Assembly: GCA_035527455.1 (NCBI GenBank)
Contig: DATLAN010000014.1
Location: forward strand, 1-25,806
DNA length: 25,806 bases
Source of the DNA: DATLAN01 sp035527455
GTDB taxonomy: Bacteria; Planctomycetota; Planctomycetia; Pirellulales; Thermoguttaceae
Direction of reading: 5' to 3'
The stretch's first letter is position 1. The number at the start of each line of letters is the position of its first letter. Below, piece by piece: positions 14,903 through 22,900 of this stretch. Made by a program: the position numbers and the translations under genes. The notes under the pieces are model-generated. The model was not told the origin of the DNA, did no database searches, and saw nothing but the letters and a program-made list of their open reading frames with translations.

Positions 14903-16138
14903 TCAATACCGCCCGCGATACGTCTTTGCCTCTCGCAGAGGATCGCCGGCAGCCGAGGACGTCTGGCCGGTCTTGCCCTTGGACTCGACGAACACCAACA
15001 GGTCGGCCCGGGCCGGCGACTTGCTGAACGGCAGCGGGACGCCGGGGATGAGTTCCTGCAATTTCGGCTCGACGGGAACCGGCACGGCCACCACGCCCAT
15101 GCCCACCAGCAGCACCCGATCGGCCGGCCAGCGAAAACGCTGCTCGAAGCGGAAGTGCGCCATCTGCGGAACCTGGATCTGGGTGCGTTGACGCGGCGCC
15201 GCCACCGAGGGAACGTCCACGCTCACGGGAATCATCTTCTCCACCTGGTTGATCTCGCATTTGATCATCGCGTCGATCATCTGCCGGTCGATCGACAGCA
15301 ACGGGCTGAATTCCAGCGAGAACCCCTCGTCGACCTGCGCCGTCTCGGACTCGTAGCCCGGCCAGACGTCGCCGCGCGGCACCACGTCGGCGATATAGTT
15401 TCGGCTCCGCATCGTGGAGACCAGGGTCGATTGGCCGTTGTTGATCATGAAATGGGGCGAGTGGTGTTCGCGGTAGTCGGTTCTGCGGCGCAGTTCGGCC
15501 GACAGGATCGCGGCGTCTTCCTTCTGCAACAGCCAAGCGGAAACGCCCGGCGTGGGCACGTCGACCGGCTGCATCAGCCGCCGCACTCTCGCCCGCCAGT
15601 CGGGACTGTCGAGCGTCACCACGCGGAGACTGAACGTGGAGGTCTCTGCCTGGCTGCCGACGAACCGGTCGACCAACTCGGCCACGGCCTCTTGCATGTC
15701 GGGCGTATGATAGACCCGTAGCGTACGGGGCGTGGCGCTGAGGATCCCCAGCGGCTCCGAATGCCACACCTCGTAGCCGGTCTCTTGCAGAATCCAGTCG
15801 ACGATCGCCTGTTCCGGACGCTTCGTCGAGGTGACCCGAAGCGTATAAGGGCTGATGTCGTACTCCCGCCAGACCTGGCCGTACTTGTTCGGCAAGGTCC
15901 CGGTTCCGCTGGTAACCCGGGCGATGGGCTGGCGGGAATCGTCGGTGGTCAGCCGCGACACTTCCGCAACGGTGTCTGGGGCGTCAGTCCGCGGGGTATT
16001 CTCCCCGGCCGGCCGCCAAGCGGAGGCCGTGGTGGTCGAGGAATTGGTGTTCGGGAGATCGGTGGTTAGGACCTGGCCGAGGGATAATGTGCCCACCAAT
16101 AGGATGCAAGCGGTCACCAAAGAGCATTTTGCCAACAT
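14903..16138 (-). CDS. Secreted secretin-like protein of unknown function
   Basis: A strong AAGGAGG seven bases before the ATG at 16138 fixes the start (411 aa). A signal peptide is clear (MLAKCSLVTACILLVGTLSL). After a Thr/Ser-rich stretch, about residues 85-160 read like a small alpha/beta domain (WREYDISPYTLRVTSTKRPE, LRVYHTPDMQEAVAELVDRF) similar in style to secretin N-domains. The second half (LVSTMRSRNYIADVV, QVDEGFSLEFSPLLSIDRQM, VPQMAHFRFEQRFRWPADRV, VLLVGMGVV) recalls type II/III secretin cores and related planctomycete proteins. The multi-strand pore and C-terminal S-domain are not evident, so a pore function is uncertain. It ends at the heptamer array. Confidence 0.75.
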   Translation of the reverse strand: MLAKCSLVTACILLVGTLSLGQVLTTDLPNTNSSTTTASAWRPAGENTPRTDAPDTVAEVSRLTTDDSRQPIARVTSGTGTLPNKYGQVWREYDISPYTLRVTSTKRPEQAIVDWILQETGYEVWHSEPLGILSATPRTLRVYHTPDMQEAVAELVDRFVGSQAETSTFSLRVVTLDSPDWRARVRRLMQPVDVPTPGVSAWLLQKEDAAILSAELRRRTDYREHHSPHFMINNGQSTLVSTMRSRNYIADVVPRGDVWPGYESETAQVDEGFSLEFSPLLSIDRQMIDAMIKCEINQVEKMIPVSVDVPSVAAPRQRTQIQVPQMAHFRFEQRFRWPADRVLLVGMGVVAVPVPVEPKLQELIPGVPLPFSKSPARADLLVFVESKGKTGQTSSAAGDPLREAKTYRGRY

Positions 16139-16265
16139 GCTTCAGCCTCCTTGCCGAAGTCAGTGAGAATACGGGGTCTGCGCGAAAACGGGTAGGTAGT
16201 ATAGAGGCGTTACCCGCCTGGAGCAATAGCGATTTGGAAATGGGCCGCGGCGGCCGATCGCCAGT

Positions 16266-16478
16266 TCAGGAGTCTTCGCGCGGGTCTTCCTTCTTCTCGG
16301 CCTCTTTTTTCTCCTTGGACTTCCGCCGCCGTTCTTGGATGTCCTCGACGATCTCCTCATTGAACCAGACGATTGAATCGCCAATAACGCGGATGACGAA
16401 CCAGACCAGTACGATGCCGATCAGAAGGGCGAGAATGATCACCCACACACTGCGAACGGCGAATAGGGGGGCCAACAT
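16266..16478 (-). CDS. Small single-pass membrane protein with charged tail
   Basis: The 70-residue product has one long hydrophobic segment (about residues 10-33, VRSVWVIILALLIGIVLVWF continuing VIRVI). A highly charged, probably coiled-coil cytoplasmic tail follows (EEIVEDIQERRRKSKEKKEAEKKEDP). GAGGAG lies about 11 bases upstream of the ATG, a slightly long spacing. I do not recognise a family. The clean membrane-plus-charged-tail composition and the ribosome site argue that it is real. It is co-directional with the secretin-like gene 127 bases downstream. Confidence 0.65.
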   Translation of the reverse strand: MLAPLFAVRSVWVIILALLIGIVLVWFVIRVIGDSIVWFNEEIVEDIQERRRKSKEKKEAEKKEDPREDS

Positions 16479-16943
16479 GGGTACGAAGACTCCTCTTGCC
16501 CGACCAAATCAGCGCGGCCGGAACGATTGCCGAAGCCCTTGCTTTGTCTTCGGCAAGGGGTTGAATGTCCGCGGAACTACTAATTGAAGATCGGCACAGG
16601 CCGGGAAAAGCGTCAGATCGCGGCGGGGGTGTCGAAGAATTACGCCGATCGGCAGAGCCGGTGCAATTGCCACGACCGCCGCGATACCCTCGCAGAATGA
16701 GACGTTATCCATAACATAGCTGGAATACCCATCTACGGATGGAACGAAGCCATCTGCGAGAAGTATTTCCGGCGGTTGTGTGAATTCTGTTTCATTTGCA
16801 TTCGAGTTGCGTTGTTTGCGATTCTTAGCACAATATGAACGTAGAGAAGCTGGCCATTCTCTGCGCGGTTGCAGACGCGTGGCCGAATGGGCCGCGGCAA
16901 ACCGCACGGAACACTCATCTCACGTCGCTCGTCGGAGGCTGTC
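16479..16943. other. 465-base noncoding leader between divergent genes
   Basis: I see no supportable gene here; the open frames in it have no homology signal. It contains the paired alternative hairpins at 16527-16558, a 5-bp hairpin with a UACG tetraloop (16729-16742), and an AT-rich stretch at about 16760-16840 that could hold the promoter of the downstream giant gene, though no clear -35/-10 pair stands out. Confidence 0.55.
16527..16558. promoter_or_regulatory. Two mutually exclusive hairpins (attenuator-like geometry)
   Basis: TTGCCGAAG (16527-16535) pairs perfectly with CTTCGGCAA (16548-16556). CCCTTGC (16536-16542), lying in that hairpin's loop, pairs perfectly with GCAAGGG (16552-16558). 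Both stems need bases 16552-16556, so only one can form. The element sits 49 bases upstream of the small membrane protein gene on the minus strand. Confidence 0.45.
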
Positions 16944-19900
16944 ATGACGCACGATTCCAGGAAGAGGTCTGGCATGTTCGGCAGGCGAACGCTCCCTCGC
17001 AGGGCCGCCACCGGCCGCCGCAAGGGTCCGGGCCGCGAGCAACTCTTGTTCGAGCGCCTCGAGGCGCGGGTGGTGCTCAACGGCACGGTGTTGATCAGTG
17101 AATTCATGGCGATCAACCGTGAAGGGCTTCAGGACTTCAAAGACGAGTACTCCGACTGGCTCGAGGTCAACAATCCGGGCATCGAGGCGGTCGACCTGAC
17201 CGGCTGGAAACTGCAGGACAGCGGCAACGAGTGGATCTTTCCCGCCATGTCGTTGGGTCCCGGCGAGTTTCGCGTGATTTTCGCTTCCGGAAAGAACCTC
17301 CGCGATCCGGCCGCCGAACTGCACACGAACTTCGCTCTCTCCGGCAGCGGCGAATACCTCGGCCTGCTGGACGACACGGGCATGGTGGTCCACGAGTACA
17401 ACGAGTATCCCGAACAGAAGCCCGATATCTCGTTCGGTATCGCCCAAGACATCCAGACCACGTACTTCGTTGCCGGCGGTGACATCGCGAAGTACCTGAT
17501 TCCGGACCACGACCAGGGCGGCTGGACGGCGGTCGGCCACGACGACGGCGAATGGGACACGGGACGAACCGCCCTGGGCTTTGCGGACACCGTGCCCGGC
17601 TTCGCCGTGTGGAACTACATGGCCAACACGACCGTCGGCAGCCTGGACGTGGCGTTGCAGGTGATCGACAACACCAACCTGCAAAGTGCCGTCCACTCAG
17701 AGAACGCCGGTTTCATCGATTATTACAACAGCGGCAACGGCCACGGACATTTCACGGCCGACGAGGACAGTTATCCCGGCCTGACCGCTCTGGCCGACGA
17801 CTTCGTGATCGAGGCCACGGCCGTGGTGACGATCCCCACGGCGGGCGAGTGGACGTTCGGGGTCAACAGCGACGACGGGTTCCGCCTGGACGTCGGCACG
17901 CACCGGATCGAGTACCCCGGCATCCGAGGGGCGAGCGATACGCTGGGTACGTTCACCCTGGCGGCCGGGCAGTACGACGTGACCCTGGTCGTCTACGAAC
18001 GGGGCGGCGGTGCCGAAGCGGAACTGTTCGCTGCGCAGGGCAGCTACGCGGCCTTCGACTCGGCCGCGTTCCGGTTGGTCGGCGACGTGGCCACCGGTGG
18101 GCTGGAGGTCTTCGCCGAACCGGTCACCGGCGGCTTGGGCGGGTCTGCCTTCGCCGGATTGATCGAGACGGACGTGGAAGTCGCCATGAAGGACGTCAAC
18201 GGATCGATGTACGTCCGCATGCCGTTTACGGTCGACGATCCGAGCCAACTCGAGTCGCTCACGCTGAAGATGAAGTACGACGACGGCTACGTCGCCTATC
18301 TCAACGGCCAGGAGATCGCCCGCCGCAATGCGCCCGCTTCGCCGACGTGGAACTCCACGGCCACGGACGAGCGGACCAGCGCGGAAGCCGTCGTGTGGGA
18401 GAACGTGAACGTTTCGGAGCACCTCGACAAGCTGGTGGCCGGAGACAACGTGCTGGCGATTCAGGTGATGAACTACACGGTCGACGACGGGGACTTGCTG
18501 GTTCTGCCGGAGCTGGTCCAGAACGTCTACTTCGGTTTGGGCGAGCACTACTTCGCCACCGCCACGCCGGGTGACGTCAATGCCGAGGAATATCGGCTTT
18601 TCGTGGAAGACACGAAGTTTTCGCAAGACCGCGGGTTTTACGAGGATCCGTTCCAGGTGGAGATCACTACCGATACGGAAGACGCGCAGATCTACTATAC
18701 GACCAACGGCACGGCACCCGGCCCGACCAACGGCACGCTCTATTCGGCGCCGATCCTGATCGCGACGACGACCATTCTGCGCGCGGCGGCCTACAAGGCG
18801 AACTACGGGCCCAGCGACGTCGACACGCAGACGTATCTTTTCCTCGACGACGTGATCCATCAGTCGGCCAACCCGGCGGGCTTTCCCGGCACGTGGGGAA
18901 GCACGGCCGCCGATTACGAGATGGACCCGCTGATTACGGGCGACCCCTTCTACGCCGACACGCTGAAGGACGACCTGCTGTCGCTGCCCACCATGTCGCT
19001 GGTGATGGACCCGGACGACGTCTTCGGAAGCGGCGGCATCTACGCCAAACCCACCACGGATGGCCTGGAGCGGGCGGCGTCGCTGGAGTACTTCGACCCG
19101 AACACGTCCGAACAGTTCCAGGTCAACGCCGGCGCGCGGATATACGGCGGGGTGGGACGTCAGCCGCAATACAAGAAGCACTCGTTCCGCATCCTGTTCA
19201 AGGGCGACTACGGGCCGACCACGCTGAAGTTTCCGCTGTTCGAGGGCGCGGTGGAGGAGTTCGACACGATCGTCCTGCGGTCGAACTTCAACGATGCCTG
19301 GGTCTGGGGCGGGGCCCCCACGCAGTTCGTTCGCGACGAATTCGCCGCCCGGCTGCAGAACGCCATGGGCGATCCCGCGCGGCACGGCACGTTCGTCCAT
19401 CTGTACATCAACGGACTGTATTGGGGACTGTACAATCCCGTCGAACGGCCCGACACGTCCTTCTCGGCCGCCTATTTCGGCGGCGACAGGGCGGACTGGG
19501 ACGGCATCAACTCCGGCGCCGCCGTGAATACCGGCGGGGTGAACCTGAAGGAGGCCTGGGACACGCTGATGGCCATGGCGCCCGGGCTGGCCGACGACGA
19601 CGAGTATCAGCGCGTTCAGGGCAACAATCCCGACGGCACCAACAACCCCGACTACGAAGACTACCTCGACATCGACAACTACATCAATTACCTCCTTATG
19701 AACCAGTGGGGGGGCAACAGGGACTGGACAAGCCACAACTGGTACGCCGGCCGGCTCCGCGGACCGGAGAGCACCGGGTTCAAGTCCTACTCGTGGGACG
19801 CCGAGTGGATCGTGCACATGCAGTCCGGATTGAACCAAAACTCGGTCAGCAACGCCCCCACGGACAATTATCTGCTGAAGCCCTATACGTACCTTCGCAA

Positions 19901-22900
19901 CAACGCCGAATTCCGACTGCGTTACGCGGACCACGTCCACGAGCATTTCTTCAACGGCGGCCTGTTGACTCCGGAGTACACCATCCCGCTCTATCAGTCC
20001 CTGGCCGACGGGATCGAGCAGGCCGTCAAGGCCGAGACGGCCCGTTGGGGCGACGTGGTCCGCGACCCGGCCTTCGATCTGGACGACTGGACCAACGAAC
20101 GCGCCTATATTCTCAACACCTACCTGCCGCAGCGCACCGGCATCGTGCTCAATCAGTTGAAGTCCGCCGGTCTTTATCCCGACGTCGTCGCGCCCTCGTT
20201 CAACGTCAACGGCGCGTATCGACACGGCGGGATCATCGACCTGGGCGACTTGCTGACGATCGCCGCGCCGGCCGGGACGATCTACTACACGACCGACGGC
20301 ACCGATCCCCGGGAGCTTTACGGCGCCGTCTCCCCCGCGGCCAACGTCTATTCGGCCGCCGTCCCGCTGGATGAGAGCGTACACGTGAAGTCGCGCGTCT
20401 ATACGGCGGCCGGCGAGTGGAGCGCGCTGAACGAGGCCGCCTTCTACGTCGACCTGGCGCCGAGCATTCGCATCACCGAGATCATGTACAACCCTGCGGA
20501 CCCGACGCCCGCGGAAGAGGTCGCCGGCCACGACAATAACGACGATTTCGAGTTCATCGAGATCCATAACATTTCGGCCGACCACACGTTGCCCTTGGAA
20601 GGCTTGCGTTTCAGCAACGGGATCGACTTCGTCTTCCCGGCGGTTACTGTTGCGCCGGGCGAGTACGTCCTGGTGGTGAAGGATCAGGCGGCTTTCAACT
20701 TCCGGTATCCGACCTTCACGGGCACCATCGCCGGCGAGTACACCGGCTCGCTGAACAACGCCGGCGAGAAGATCGAACTGGACGCGCCCGTGGGCGGCTC
20801 GATCCACAGTTTCGACTACAAGGACGGCTGGTACGGCCATACGGACGGGGACGGCTTCTCGCTGAGCATCCGCGACCCGGAAGGCGAGTTGGAGCTTTGG
20901 GACCAGAAGGAAGGCTGGCGGACCAGCGCCGGACCGCTGGGAACGCCGGGCTACAGCGACACGCTCATCCCGCCCGGCGCGGTCGTCATCTCCGAGGTGC
21001 TGGCCCACAGCGATGGCAACGCGGTCGACGTGATCGAGTTGCACAACGTTACCGATTCGCCCTCGTTCAACGGTGATCCGACGGCCGTCGACGTGAGCGG
21101 GTGGTTCCTCAGCGACGAGAAGACCGACGACCAGGGCAACGACGTGTTGACCAAGTACCAGATCCCCGCGATGCCGACGATCCAGCCCGGAGGGTACCTG
21201 GTCCTGTACCAGGACGTCCACTTCGGCGCGGCGTTCGCGCTGAGCGAACTGGGCGAAGACGTGTATCTCTCGTCGAACTTCGGCGGCGTGGCGGGCGGGT
21301 ATCGCGAGCACGTGGATTTCGGGGCCTCGCCGCCGAACGTTCCCATCGGCCTCTACACCAAGAGCACCGGCGGCACGGACTTCACGTTCCTCTCCGCCGC
21401 CACCTTCGGATCGGACAACGCCGATCCGTATCTCGAAGACCTGGTGATCAACGAGGTGATGTACCATTCGGCCGATCCGACCGACGACGAGCAGGCCGCC
21501 GGCTTCCTCAACGACGACGATTTCGAGTTCGTCGAGATCTACAACCGCTCGGCCGACACTTCATACACGCTGACCGACTACCAGCTCGGCAGCGGCATCG
21601 GGTTCACCTTCGGCTGGTACGACGCGGACGCGACGGGCAACGAGTCGTGGACGCTCGAAGCCGGCGCCACGGCCGCCTGGAACGCGACGCTGCCGGCCGG
21701 TTCGGGCACGTACGAAGTCTTCGCCCGATGGAATCTGCTCGACGCCCAGGGAGACGAGCGCAACCTGGACGGACGGGCCGTATACACGATCACCCACGCC
21801 GCCGGATCGACCGACGTGATCCGCGACCAGAAGCCCGAGGACGACGACGAAGGTCCCGGCTACATGGACGCAGGCGGCTGGGTCTCGCTGGGAACGTACG
21901 ACTTCGGCGGCAGCGGGCAGGTCGTGCTCACTCGCGGAACCAACAACCCGGACAATTGGACCATCGCCGACCAGGTCAAGTTCGTGCGGCCCGGCTTTGC
22001 GGACGTGGTGGTCGACGACCCGGCGCTGGATTCCTGGTACACGGGCAACGGCCCGGCGGTGCTCGGACCGGGCGAGTACCTGGTCCTGGTGAGCAACTAC
22101 GCCGCCTTCGATGAGCGTTACGACGTCGCCGGCAACGGAATTCCGGTCGCCGGCCAGTATACGGGCAGCCTCTCCAACGACGGCGACAGCCTCAAGCTCA
22201 TGCGGCAAGGCATCCCGGAAGCCAACGGGTTCATCTCCTACTACCGCATCGATTACGTCAACTACAACGACGTGGCCCCTTGGCCGACGGAGCCCGACGG
22301 GCAGGGGTCGGCGATGAACCGCATCGACACGGCGGCCTACGGCAACGACCCGATCAACTGGGAGGCCAGCACGGTGCGGGGAACGCCCGGTGCGGCGAAT
22401 CTCTCCATCGATCGCACGCCGCCTACCGTGCCGCAGAATCTCGCCGGGGAGGTCCGCGTCGATCCGAACACGATCGCCCTGACGTGGGACGCCTCGGTCG
22501 ACACGGAGACCCACGTCGATCATTACCTCGTCTGTCGCGACGGCGAGCTGCTGGGCACGGCCCCCACGGCCTCTTATGACGATCTCGGCGCGTCGCCGGC
22601 CGTGGCGTATTCCTACCAGGTTGCGGCGGTCAATCGCGACGGGTATGCGAGCGATCTTTCGGCGCCGACGACGGTGACGATCCCCGGCATCGCTTCCTAC
22701 GGGGTTACGGACAAGACGCACGTGGAAATCAGCTTCAGCGAGCCGCTCGATCCGGCCACGGCTGATGTGCTCGGCAACTATCTCTTCGCCGGAGGGACGC
22801 TGCTGGACGTGACGCTTGCCCCGGGCGGGTCCACGGTGACCCTGACGACTGAAGAGCTGGTCATCGCCGAAACCTATACGGTCACGGTCTCGGGCGTCAC

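Noticed and set aside
14821..14904. CRISPR array
   Set aside because: Units are 7 bp and contiguous without spacers, and no cas genes are present; it is a simple tandem repeat.
16509..17116. Minus-strand open frames in the 16.5-17.1 kb region
   Set aside because: They cross the leader and the start of the giant gene, with no homology signal or ribosome site.
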